Below, piece by piece: positions 17,834 to 26,001 of a DNA stretch of 64,000 nt. Source of the stretch: an uncultured Bacteroidales bacterium (GTDB lineage: Bacteria > Bacteroidota > Bacteroidia > Bacteroidales > UBA932); assembly GCA_944322565.1 (NCBI GenBank), contig CALUPG010000003.1:1-64000 (forward strand). Direction: 5' to 3'. Numbering within the stretch: position 1 is the stretch's first letter; every line of letters starts with the position of its first letter. Made by a program: the position numbers and the translations under genes. Below the pieces are notes generated by a model that was given only the letters and a program-made list of their open reading frames with translations, was not told where the DNA came from and did not search any database.

Positions 17834-18871
17834 TTAAAATTGTGCGCGTTTGCCTAATAGCATATATCCGAGTACCCGGCTCTTGGAAATTACTGATTCG
17901 CAAAAAATACATATATAGCACAGCACAACTGCTGTTACAGACGCAATTAACAATATAAGCAGGTAGTTGCCGGAAGCATATAGCGATGTGAAAATATCTT
18001 GGAAATTAATATATCTGAAAAGAAAGAACTGCATCATGTATATTGAAAAAGTGTGTCTGCCTATATTTCCTGATAAATTTGCTATAGAAAAGATTCTGTT
18101 GCTCTGACCATCTATTTCTTTCTCATATAAACAGAATATCATCAATAGTATAAGAATTATATTGACAGGTAGAATAATGTCTGTAATACTTGTGAATATT
18201 TGAGATTTCCATAGTAAATATACAGGAAGAAGAGTAAGCAATAAAATGCTCATGGTTAAGTCCGAACTGCTAATCATTTTATCAGTAAGCGAATATCGTC
18301 TGAAAAATGTGCCCATATAGAAGAATGGCAGATATGCCAGAAACTGCCAATAATCCATAATTGTATTCAACCTTTCAGGAATAAATTTTCCTGCATATCT
18401 GACCCCTGCCCATATACATAAAAACATACAGATATCAAGCCACCATTTCGACTTTTTATTTACCAATTGATTAATGATGTTCAGTATAACATGAAAGATT
18501 AAAAATTCAAATAATACAATCAGATACCAATAGCCGAATTTCCAGTAGTTCTGTATGAAATCTAAATATGTCGCGTTTCGGTATAAGGCCATAAGCCCCC
18601 CCCAAACAAAGAACGGGAGCAGCAGTTGCTGCGATTTGGACAGGAGGAACTTAGTCTCATTTTTAATTCCATACGCGTCTTTCAGCACCAAGCCGTTCAA
18701 AAAATAAAAAAGGGGCATATTCATCATCGTTATGTGTCTGACAAAGGTGTTTTCATAGCCTAACCCGCAGAACACGATAATATGCCCTATGACGACCAGC
18801 AGCATAGCAATACCTTTCAGCCGATCTATGTATTCAAGCCTTTGGGCGCTTAATTTCATTTGTCGTGTCAT
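17834..18871 (-). CDS. membrane acyltransferase with in-frame G8 tract
   Basis: A 345-residue protein when started at the ATG at 18871, which overlaps the upstream glycosyltransferase stop as ATGA. A longer frame to 18985 is only overlap. It has the acyltransferase 3 signature: RLEYIDRLKGIAMLLVVIGH with the catalytic His, then MMNMPLFYFLNGLVL. About ten membrane segments follow. A run of eight G on the coding strand (18596-18603) encodes Trp-Gly-Gly-Leu near residue 90 and is in the intact register. Loss or gain of one G would truncate the protein after about a quarter of its length. Confidence 0.88.
   Translation of the reverse strand: MTRQMKLSAQRLEYIDRLKGIAMLLVVIGHIIVFCGLGYENTFVRHITMMNMPLFYFLNGLVLKDAYGIKNETKFLLSKSQQLLLPFFVWGGLMALYRNATYLDFIQNYWKFGYWYLIVLFEFLIFHVILNIINQLVNKKSKWWLDICMFLCIWAGVRYAGKFIPERLNTIMDYWQFLAYLPFFYMGTFFRRYSLTDKMISSSDLTMSILLLTLLPVYLLWKSQIFTSITDIILPVNIILILLMIFCLYEKEIDGQSNRIFSIANLSGNIGRHTFSIYMMQFFLFRYINFQDIFTSLYASGNYLLILLIASVTAVVLCYICIFCESVISKSRVLGYMLLGKRAQF
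18596..18603. repeat. homopolymer C8 (G8 on the coding strand)
   Basis: It is inside the acyltransferase gene at 17834-18871, in the register that keeps the frame open. Confidence 0.9.
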
Positions 18872-20025
18872 TTTCTTAAAATCCGTTCCCATTTGTCCAT
18901 AGTGGGTTCTATGCTGAATCTGTCCGCTGAACTCAGAGCCGCAAGTTGCATCTTCCTGAGCAGATCGGGATCGGACATCAGACATTCAATCTTTTGGATG
19001 AATGCTTTCTGATTGTTATCCGGTGTCAGATACCCATTGCTGCCGTTCTCTATGATTTCACTGAAAACAGGGCAAGAGTCCATTACTACTGGCACGACGC
19101 CTCTCTGAAGCCCCTCTGTGAGCGTAAGCCCCCATCCTTCGGCACTTGATGTCAACAGCAATATGCTTGCTTCCTCATAAAACGGCTCCGGGGATTGCTG
19201 CCCTGCAAATATAAGGTCCGGAATATCATTGATTTTCACATAGTTCTTATAGTATTGCAGATCCGGTCCCTCACCCACTAATTTCAGTGTCCAGTCTGAA
19301 TATGAATAAGTCTTGTCTTTCTTTTTTATTGCTTTCCAGGCCTTTAGTACCAATGATATTCTTTTATGATATTCAGACATTCTGGCACAGACGAGAACCA
19401 CTTTTTTCTTTCTGCTGATGACATCTGGCAATGATATATCTTCAAATGTAAGCGGATTATTTATTGCCATCAATCTGGAGTAATCGTGACGTGCCATTAC
19501 CTTTTTCAGATATGGAAAGTGTGTCTGCGATAATGTGACAAACCATGAGGAATTGTCGTATATATAATTATAAACTGCTCCTTCCTGCTTCTGTTGTTTG
19601 ATTTTATAATATTTTCTAAATACAAAGGCTTTGGCCATTTGCATCCAATCTTTGAGCCGTTTATTTGGTTTGCTTTGCATAAGATACAGTAACGACGGAT
19701 TATGCGGATCGAAATGCAGGCATGAAATTATCCGGCCGCCCTCCGTTCTCCACAGCGTCCCTCCACAATCTAGAAACATCTGCAGCAACCAAACTGAATA
19801 AGCAATCTGGTTGATGACGACATCCACATTATGTACTTTAAGGAAGTCATAAAGATCCGTAATTTCTTCATTACCATATGAGATCTTACCACTCTTGTTG
19901 AACACAAGGATATCAAGGCATCGGTAGCCGCGATGACTGAGCCCTTTGGATATCAGGCTTGTAATTCTTTCGGTACCTCCGGCTTCGGGATTTAAAGGTC
20001 TGTCATATATCCAAAGAATGTTCAT
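18868..20025 (-). CDS. GT4-family glycosyltransferase
   Basis: A 385-residue GT-B enzyme. It begins MNILWIYDRPLNPEAGGTER. The C-terminal domain starts near residue 208 (KKVVLVCARMSEYHKR) and carries LVGEGPDL. An intact EX7E motif is seen in AEGWGLTLTEGLQRGVVPVV. It sits between two acyltransferase genes and is coupled to the second by an ATGA overlap. A cytoplasmic role in repeat-unit assembly is likely, and the donor sugar is unknown. Confidence 0.88.
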   Translation of the reverse strand: MNILWIYDRPLNPEAGGTERITSLISKGLSHRGYRCLDILVFNKSGKISYGNEEITDLYDFLKVHNVDVVINQIAYSVWLLQMFLDCGGTLWRTEGGRIISCLHFDPHNPSLLYLMQSKPNKRLKDWMQMAKAFVFRKYYKIKQQKQEGAVYNYIYDNSSWFVTLSQTHFPYLKKVMARHDYSRLMAINNPLTFEDISLPDVISRKKKVVLVCARMSEYHKRISLVLKAWKAIKKKDKTYSYSDWTLKLVGEGPDLQYYKNYVKINDIPDLIFAGQQSPEPFYEEASILLLTSSAEGWGLTLTEGLQRGVVPVVMDSCPVFSEIIENGSNGYLTPDNNQKAFIQKIECLMSDPDLLRKMQLAALSSADRFSIEPTMDKWERILRK

Positions 20026-20172
20026 CTTGTCTTGTAAATAGGGGGGATTATACTAAATATCAAGCTCTATAACAGAACCTCATCAAATAAGTATTGGCTT
20101 TATGCATTAAAAATGAGAGGAGCAGAGCCAGTACCATGGTACAAAGCCAGTACGCTGGAAAGGGAAGATTTA

Positions 20173-20181
20173 CCCCCCCCC
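20173..20181. repeat. homopolymer C9 (G9 on the coding strand)
   Basis: It lies at about codon 304 of the acyltransferase gene. The C-terminal membrane helix is in frame only with eight bases here. Confidence 0.9.
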
Positions 20182-20663
20182 GCCAGTAACATTGCGCAGT
20201 TCTGCATCAGATAAATTTCATAATAACATTTGCAGAATCGCATCTTATTCTTGGGAGAAGGCATATTCTTGACAATGATGACTGTTGACAGAACAAAAAC
20301 TATATTCATTATGAAGTAGGCTACATACTGATAACGGAAAGTTGTAAGTATGCCTAAGTTTTCCGTTATGGAGTGCCAACGAAATGATACACTTAAAATG
20401 AGGCACAACATCATTGCACTTACATAGTAAATTACAGATGGTAGCTTTAAGGCAAGTATTGTATCCTCGTATTTCTGAAACCATATACCGATGAGGAATG
20501 CCGGTAAAGATTCTATATACCATATCGGCTGATGTGTGACAATCATAACACATATCAAAAGGAGCACAAGACTTGTTAAAAGCCAAATTTTGGCTTTCTC
20601 CTTTATCATGATTTTCATGCTGATGAAAAACAACAGATAAAGTATGACTATTTCTGAAACATA

Positions 20664-20666
20664 CTA
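20664..20666 (-). other. in-frame TAG stop inside the acyltransferase gene
   Basis: The reading frame is otherwise open on both sides and the protein pattern continues directly across it. A TGG to TAG change is the simplest origin. Confidence 0.75.
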
Positions 20667-21142
20667 GCTGAATTTTAAAAATGGACCGCCCCAGTGCAGC
20701 GTGCTAATCACTGTGCGCCAGTCGAAGGAGCCGATGACAATCCTATATACTGGAAGTGTGACAATATATGCAGTCATCAGCGGCAACAACACTTTCCCGA
20801 TACGGTGACTGATGAAACCTTTTAAGTATCTATTACCTTTTCCCGCGTAACTATGCATTAATCCGTATCCTGATAAAAACAGGAACAGAGAAACACATAA
20901 AGGGCCAATGTTCAATTCATCTGAGAGATTTTCGGGTCCTCCGCCAAATAAAAATAGATGACCATTCACAACGAGCAGCGGTGCAATATATTTGATTATA
21001 TCTGTCAGTTCCCGTTTCTCGTATATATGCCGCCTGTCTTTACAATGCAGCACAAGGATGCATAGTATTAATGTCAGTATAGATACGACCATCCTTTTCC
21101 CAATTTTTATGGCAATATTCTTTCGTTATTATACTATGTAAT

Positions 21143-21164
21143 CCCCAATTGGGGCCGATTGGGG
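21143..21164 (-). terminator. hairpin between the kinase gene and the variable part of the operon
   Basis: CCCCAAT and ATTGGGG can pair around an 8-nt loop in the transcript, and an alternative palindrome CCCCAATTGGGG is at 21143-21154. No T run follows. It lies in the 80-nt gap just after the wzc-like stop, so it may attenuate or stabilise transcript segments at this border. Confidence 0.4.
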
Positions 21165-21172
21165 AAAATCCG

Positions 21173-23602
21173 TTATTGTTCGTCTTTCTCTTCTGAGCCG
21201 TATGTGCCGTATCCGTATCCGTATGAACCATAGCCATAGCCATAGTGGCCGTAGCCGTACTTGCCATATCCGCCAGAACGGCCGCTGACTCCATTGAGAA
21301 CTACTGCCATGTGCTTGTATTTCTTTTCCTGGTAGATGGTCTCGACGGACGGCAGGGCACGCTTGTCCATGATGCCGGACCTCATTACGAAGATGGAGAG
21401 GTCAGCGGACTGCGCGATGATTGAGGTGTCAGCGACAATATCTACAGGAGGGCAGTCAAGGAAAATGTACTTGTACTCGGACTTTAGCTCCTGCAGCATT
21501 TCCGTGAATCGTTCGCTCAGAAGGAGTTCTGCTGGGTTCGGAGGCAGGGTGCCGACTGAGAGCAGGTCAAGGTTCTCGTCAACGTTTTGTATGAGAGGGT
21601 TAAGTCTGTCATGTTTCGCGATGAGGTATGAGACGACTCCTTCGTGATTCATTCCGAGAGACTTGCTCAATGTGGCTTTCCTGAGGTCAAGGTCGACCAT
21701 CAGTACTTTCTGCCCCTTGAGTGCCATGCTGGCGGCAATGTTCATCGAGATGAATGTCTTTCCTGCGTTCGGGTTGAATGATGTGATCATGATGGTCTCG
21801 CAGCCGTCCGTTTTGCCTATCATCATGTCAAGGTTGGTTCTCAATACCCTGAAGGCCTCGTTGATGACATCCCGGCTGCTTTTCCTGACCATTATACGGC
21901 AGTTCTGGTTGTCAAAGCGGTGACGGCCAACATTCATGAGGTTGCGCTTGAGGGTTGACTTCAACTGTGGTATCTCGGACAGGAACGGGATGCTCAGTAC
22001 GGAAAGGTCTTTCTTGCTGTTCACGGTGTTGTCCAGCATCCTTCCGAGGAACACTATCCCGAACGGGATGCCTATGCCCAGGAGGATGGCTATGAGGAGT
22101 ATCATCCTGCTGTTCGGCGATACCGGGACACCGGAGCCGGTAGGGGAGACTATCAGTCTCGTGTTGGCGACATTTACGAGGCTGGCGATTTCGTTCTCCT
22201 CGCGTTTCTGCAGAAGATAGATATACAGAGACTCCTTCACTTTCTGCTGTCTCTCGATGGAGAGGAGCTCCATCTGCTGGCCTGAGCTTGAGGCTATCCT
22301 TGACATGATCTGGTTCTCCTGGCTTCGGATTTTTTCAGCCTGAAGGTTGAGAGTTGCCAGAAGATTGTCTATTGATCGGATGATTGTTGTCTTGATGGCA
22401 GTCATGGCTGCATTCATGTCGGCGATGAGCGGGTTGTTCTCACTGCTGGTTGCAATGAGTTTGTCTCTCTGCAGTACAATCTGGTTGTATTCGCTGATCT
22501 GACTTTCTATGTTGGCGCTTGTCAGACCTGAATTGGCAGGAATGAGCGCGTTGGCATTCTTCGGATCTGTGAGGTAGTCCCTGATGTATTGTGCTATGGA
22601 CAGCTGGTTGTTCACTTCAAATGACCTTGAGGCGTATTCTGATGACTCGTCAAGATATGACTGGGAAATTGCGTTGATGTCAGTCAGTTTGTTCTGTTCC
22701 TTGTATTCCCTCAGGTCCATTTCTATGCCCCCGAGTTCCTGCTCAATAACAACCAGCCTTTCGTTGATGAATTCGGTCGTGTTGCGGGCTGAACGGTTCT
22801 TGTCATGTACCCATTCGTCATTGTATACATCTATCAGGGTGTTAAGTATATTGACTGCTCTTGCAGGGTAAGTGTCGTTCATGCTGAGTGCCACCACTGA
22901 AGTCTGCTTCCCGTCGATTCCTGCGCTAAGCCTCGATGCATAGACTCCTGCCATTGCCCTGCTGTTGGCCCACGAGATGGTTATCTCATCGTCCCACTCA
23001 CTGAGGTAGACTGACGGCTGCACTATAAGTCTGCCCGCCGGGGTGTTCAGTGTGTCTCCGAGTGAGCCTTCTATGCTCTGGTTCTTGATTTTCTGTCCGG
23101 CCAGGACAAACTTGTCAAGGACGAATGTGCTGTCGCCGGTTTTCTTTACGTCAAATGAGAAAGATGAAGATGTCAATGATTCCACGACATTGAGTACGAT
23201 AGGGGAGTTGGTGTAGAATTCCCTGTCCCTCATGAACTGGTGCTCGAAATAGCTTGTCTCGAGGCCGAGTCTTTCCACTACCGTCTTCATCAGGTCGGGG
23301 GATGAGAATGCCACCACTTCATTGTTGACATTCACACTCGCGTTCTGTCCTCCGAAGCCTGATATGTTGGCTATGTCCCTCATCGTGGCATCCTGTGCAT
23401 CTTCATTGATGATTACCTTAGCAGAACGGCTGTATGTCTTCGGTGTCTTGTACAGGTAGAAAATGGCTCCGGCGAGGCATACTGTAATGGAGAGTAAGTA
23501 CCACCATTTGTATGACCAGATCATCCCCCAGATATCGGAAAGATTGAAGTCCGACTGTTCTTCCTGCTGAAAATTGCTGCTTCTGTATGTTTCTTCCGCC
23601 AT
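21173..23602 (-). CDS. wzc: Wzz/Wzc-type chain-length regulator and tyrosine autokinase
   Basis: An 809-residue inner-membrane protein. An N-terminal Wzz domain has a first membrane segment at about residues 34-51 and a long periplasmic coiled-coil region (about residues 250-450). A second membrane segment MILLIAILLGIGIPFGIVFL lies near residue 510. The cytoplasmic BY-kinase domain has Walker A NPNAGKTF (near 605), Walker A' LMVDLDLRK and Walker B YIFLDCPP. The tail is rich in Gly-Tyr (GYGKYGYGHYGYGYG), the usual autophosphorylation cluster. It controls polymer length and export with the Wza-like lipoprotein encoded upstream. Base composition is like the core genome, unlike the glycosyltransferase genes that follow. 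Confidence 0.93.
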   Translation of the reverse strand: MAEETYRSSNFQQEEQSDFNLSDIWGMIWSYKWWYLLSITVCLAGAIFYLYKTPKTYSRSAKVIINEDAQDATMRDIANISGFGGQNASVNVNNEVVAFSSPDLMKTVVERLGLETSYFEHQFMRDREFYTNSPIVLNVVESLTSSSFSFDVKKTGDSTFVLDKFVLAGQKIKNQSIEGSLGDTLNTPAGRLIVQPSVYLSEWDDEITISWANSRAMAGVYASRLSAGIDGKQTSVVALSMNDTYPARAVNILNTLIDVYNDEWVHDKNRSARNTTEFINERLVVIEQELGGIEMDLREYKEQNKLTDINAISQSYLDESSEYASRSFEVNNQLSIAQYIRDYLTDPKNANALIPANSGLTSANIESQISEYNQIVLQRDKLIATSSENNPLIADMNAAMTAIKTTIIRSIDNLLATLNLQAEKIRSQENQIMSRIASSSGQQMELLSIERQQKVKESLYIYLLQKREENEIASLVNVANTRLIVSPTGSGVPVSPNSRMILLIAILLGIGIPFGIVFLGRMLDNTVNSKKDLSVLSIPFLSEIPQLKSTLKRNLMNVGRHRFDNQNCRIMVRKSSRDVINEAFRVLRTNLDMMIGKTDGCETIMITSFNPNAGKTFISMNIAASMALKGQKVLMVDLDLRKATLSKSLGMNHEGVVSYLIAKHDRLNPLIQNVDENLDLLSVGTLPPNPAELLLSERFTEMLQELKSEYKYIFLDCPPVDIVADTSIIAQSADLSIFVMRSGIMDKRALPSVETIYQEKKYKHMAVVLNGVSGRSGGYGKYGYGHYGYGYGSYGYGYGTYGSEEKDEQ

Positions 23603-23645
23603 GTCGTAGTCTTTTTATTCTGAATTGGATTGAGTGTCTTCGGTA

Positions 23646-24476
23646 TTATTGTCCTTTTTTAGGAATGAGGGTGGCGAGGAGGGTTGCTATTGACACAAGC
23701 AGAGAGCCTGATGAAATGAATATGGTAGTCATTCTCAGGCTCTTGTCGTCAACTGTGGATTGTCTTGCCTTGATTTCGCTCGGCTCCACATATACTATGT
23801 CATTCTGCTGGAGATTGTATGCTGGGGATTTGAACATGTCCACCGAGCACAGGTCGATGTTGTAGAATGTCCGCCTGCCGTCAAGCTCCCTGATGACAGT
23901 GACGTTCTCCCTTTTTCCGAATATCGTCAGGTCTCCGGCCAGGCTCAGGGCCTGCAGGACGGTGACTTTGTCTCCCTCTATCGTGAATGTCCCCGGGGAA
24001 TTGACTTCTCCGATGACTGACACCTTGAAATTCATGAACTCTACGGTGACAACGGCATCGCTTATATAGCCCTTGTCTTTCAGTGTCTTCTTAATGTCTT
24101 CTGCAAGTTCCCAACGGGTCATGCCCGATACCTGCATTTTCCCCAGTACCGGGAAGTCAATGAACCCGTCATTGTCGACGACATAGCCGAGGAGTTTCTG
24201 CCCGGTACTGCTGCCCACTATCTCGGAGCCTGCCTGATAAGTTGCAAGCGGAAGGTTGAACATGGCTGCCAGTTCCGGGTTCCGGCTGGATACTATGATG
24301 GATATCATATCTTTCGGTTGGATGAGAATGCCTCCGTGCTTGTCGATTTGTTCCGGGTCATCTATTGCCTTGTCCTGAAAGTAGGCGATGTTCTTGACCG
24401 GGGCGCAGGACGCCAGCATCACGATTGTCATTATGAAGGCAGTGGCCTTGACAATGGGCGATTGGGATGTAATCAT
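23646..24476 (-). CDS. wza: Wza-like outer-membrane polysaccharide export lipoprotein
   Basis: A 276-residue protein. A signal peptide ends in the lipobox LASC (Cys at about residue 24). A polysaccharide export domain follows (ILIQPKDMISIIVSSRNPEL), then one SLBB-type repeat (VSVIGEVNSPGTFTIEGDK). A C-terminal hydrophobic segment is present near residues 250-268. It forms the outer-membrane exit pore together with the Wzc-like kinase. Its start overlaps the WecA-like gene by four bases (ATGA), so translation is coupled. Confidence 0.93.
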   Translation of the reverse strand: MITSQSPIVKATAFIMTIVMLASCAPVKNIAYFQDKAIDDPEQIDKHGGILIQPKDMISIIVSSRNPELAAMFNLPLATYQAGSEIVGSSTGQKLLGYVVDNDGFIDFPVLGKMQVSGMTRWELAEDIKKTLKDKGYISDAVVTVEFMNFKVSVIGEVNSPGTFTIEGDKVTVLQALSLAGDLTIFGKRENVTVIRELDGRRTFYNIDLCSVDMFKSPAYNLQQNDIVYVEPSEIKARQSTVDDKSLRMTTIFISSGSLLVSIATLLATLIPKKGQ

Positions 24477-25684
24477 ATTTTTGAGTTTGTATTGTTGCCT
24501 TGTCTTTTCTTCAGTTCCTTCGCCAGTTCCGGCTCGGTCTTGGCCAGCTCTTCCGGAGGAATATATGAGGGGCCGCCGCCGTTCTTGCGGATGTAGTGGT
24601 TGATGACAAGCTGGAAGGCGGTCCAGAGGATGACGTCAATGATAAGGATAAAGGTAAGGTTGATCCGGTCGGCAAGGAGTATGTTCATCGCTATGAAGAA
24701 GATGTCGGTCAGCAGGATGGTTATCAGTACTGACCGCATTCTCATGCCGGCACGGATAAGTTTGTGGTGTATGTGGTTTTTGTCCGGAAGAAACGGGCTG
24801 CGGCCTTTCCTGATGCGGTGGAGCGAAACGCGTACCACGTCAAGCATCGGGACAAGGAGGGTGCTGAAGGCGATTATCATATTCATTGCCCCCCCCGTCT
24901 TATATTCTGGGCTGATGCTCAGGTGTATGACAAGGTAGCTGAGGATGTAGCCGAGTGTAAGGCTGCCCGTGTCTCCCATGAAGAGCTTGTGTCCCTTGCG
25001 TTCATTGCCGAAGACATTGTAGAACCAGAAGACGACGAGGATGCCGAGGGTGACAAGGGCCAGTGTCGCATAAACATATTCCACATTGGCAATCAGAATG
25101 GAGGCGAGGACGGCCAGGGCAATGCAGCACAGTCCTGAAGCCAACCCGTCTATGCCGTCTATGAGGTTGATGGCATTGGTGATGAACACGATGATGAATA
25201 TCGTGACGGGGACTCCTGCCCATGCGGGAATTTCATACAGGCCGAAGAGTCCTCCAAGAGAATGCAGCCAGTTGCCCGAAATGACCATGATGCCTGCTGC
25301 AATGATCTGTATCAGGAATTTGTATCTGTAGCCCACACCGACCAGATCGTCCGCTTCACCCACCAGGTAAAGCATGGTCAGTCCGGCGAAGAGAAACATG
25401 AATTCCAATGCCGTCTGTTCAGGATCAATGCCGGAGAGCGGGTAGCCGGTGAAATACCTGAGTGCGATGTTCAGAAGGAATACTATCAGTATGATGGGGA
25501 AAAAGGAGATGCCGCCGAGTCTGGGCACCGGAGTCTTGTGCAACTTTCTTGCATCCGGGACATCAAACAGTTTCTTCTTGTACGATATGAAGAGGATATT
25601 CGGGATAAGTATCATACCGAGAATTACGGCTAACAGGAACGCTGCTGCCATGAACAGGTATTTGACGGTTTCAGGTGTAAGCAT
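24473..25684 (-). CDS. wecA: WecA/TagO-like undecaprenyl-phosphate sugar-1-phosphate transferase
   Basis: A 403-residue polytopic enzyme of the MraY/WecA family, with about eleven membrane segments. Family motifs are GEADDL (the Asp pair), NAINLIDGIDGLASG, KLFMGDTGSL and the HIHH cluster in PDKNHIHHKL. It starts the repeat unit by moving a HexNAc-1-phosphate, probably GlcNAc, onto undecaprenyl phosphate. It is the first gene of the operon. The eight-G run at 24889-24896 encodes KTGGAM near residue 263 and is in the intact register. A slip there would stop synthesis at the first step. Confidence 0.92.
   Translation of the reverse strand: MLTPETVKYLFMAAAFLLAVILGMILIPNILFISYKKKLFDVPDARKLHKTPVPRLGGISFFPIILIVFLLNIALRYFTGYPLSGIDPEQTALEFMFLFAGLTMLYLVGEADDLVGVGYRYKFLIQIIAAGIMVISGNWLHSLGGLFGLYEIPAWAGVPVTIFIIVFITNAINLIDGIDGLASGLCCIALAVLASILIANVEYVYATLALVTLGILVVFWFYNVFGNERKGHKLFMGDTGSLTLGYILSYLVIHLSISPEYKTGGAMNMIIAFSTLLVPMLDVVRVSLHRIRKGRSPFLPDKNHIHHKLIRAGMRMRSVLITILLTDIFFIAMNILLADRINLTFILIIDVILWTAFQLVINHYIRKNGGGPSYIPPEELAKTEPELAKELKKRQGNNTNSKI
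24889..24896. repeat. homopolymer C8 (G8 on the coding strand)
   Basis: It is inside the wecA-like gene in the intact register. Confidence 0.9.
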
Positions 25685-25841
25685 GGTTTTCGTTTTGGCG
25701 GTTTCTTCTTAAGTCAAATTCTGTCTTCGGTCATGCCTTAAATCAGCACAGACATAACCTTGGGGCTTTGGAATGCAGGTAAAATACTGAATTCCAAATA
25801 ATTATTGATGCTTTTGCGTTTAAGCTCCAATTGTTTCATTA

Positions 25842-25857
25842 TCCCAACGCCTTGGGA
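25842..25857 (-). promoter_or_regulatory. stem-loop in the polysaccharide operon leader
   Basis: TCCCAA and TTGGGA flank a 4-nt loop, just inside the predicted transcript start. The leader is about 180 nt long, leaving room for attenuation or antitermination, although no trans-acting gene is in view. Confidence 0.4.
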
Positions 25858-25873
25858 AAATCTTCACATTCTA

Positions 25874-25904
25874 CAAAGGTATTAATATTATGTCTTAATC
25901 ACAA
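25874..25904 (-). promoter_or_regulatory. promoter of the polysaccharide operon
   Basis: On the minus strand a -33 TTG (25902-25904) lies 20 bp before the -7 box TACCTTTG (25874-25881), a good fit to the Bacteroidetes housekeeping promoter. It is 190 bp ahead of the first gene. I saw no inverted-repeat pair around it of the kind that makes capsule promoters invertible in Bacteroides fragilis. Confidence 0.65.
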
Positions 25905-25934
25905 TGTCTTCATGTATAAAATGAGTGATTAAAA

Positions 25935-25968
25935 AAGGGGCCGACCTTCTGAGTGCGGTCAACCCCTT
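25935..25968 (-). terminator. Rho-independent terminator of the yebC transcript
   Basis: AAGGGG..GACC pairs with GGTC..CCCCTT around a short loop, and six T follow on the minus strand. It lies 34 nt past the yebC stop and insulates the polysaccharide promoter from readthrough. Confidence 0.85.
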
Positions 25969-26001
25969 CTGTCTTATGTCCGGTTCTGTTTCCTCTCCCG
26001 G

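Larger units (their letters stand above)
20060..21092 (-). pseudogene. membrane acyltransferase with an amber codon and a G9 frameshift
   Basis: The frame from the ATG at 21092 carries the acyltransferase 3 pattern (IAPLLVVNGHLFLFGG, CVSLFLFLSGYGLMHS). It meets TAG at 20664-20666 (codon 143) in the context PFLKFS-stop-YVSEIV, where relatives usually have Trp. The same frame then continues for 160 codons. A run of nine G (20173-20181) shifts the C-terminus. With eight G the frame gives AGGVNLPFPAYWLC, then a hydrophobic helix (TMVLALLLSFLM) and a stop at 20060, a 343-residue protein. So there are two independent lesions: one point nonsense change and one homopolymer slip. Confidence 0.82.

Noticed and set aside
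18871..18985. Extended start of the acyltransferase upstream of 18871
   Set aside because: The extra 38 codons are read inside the glycosyltransferase gene in another frame; the ATGA overlap at 18871 is the better start.
24600..25712. Several plus-strand open frames opposite the wecA-like gene
   Set aside because: They are antisense shadows of a gene with a strong family match.
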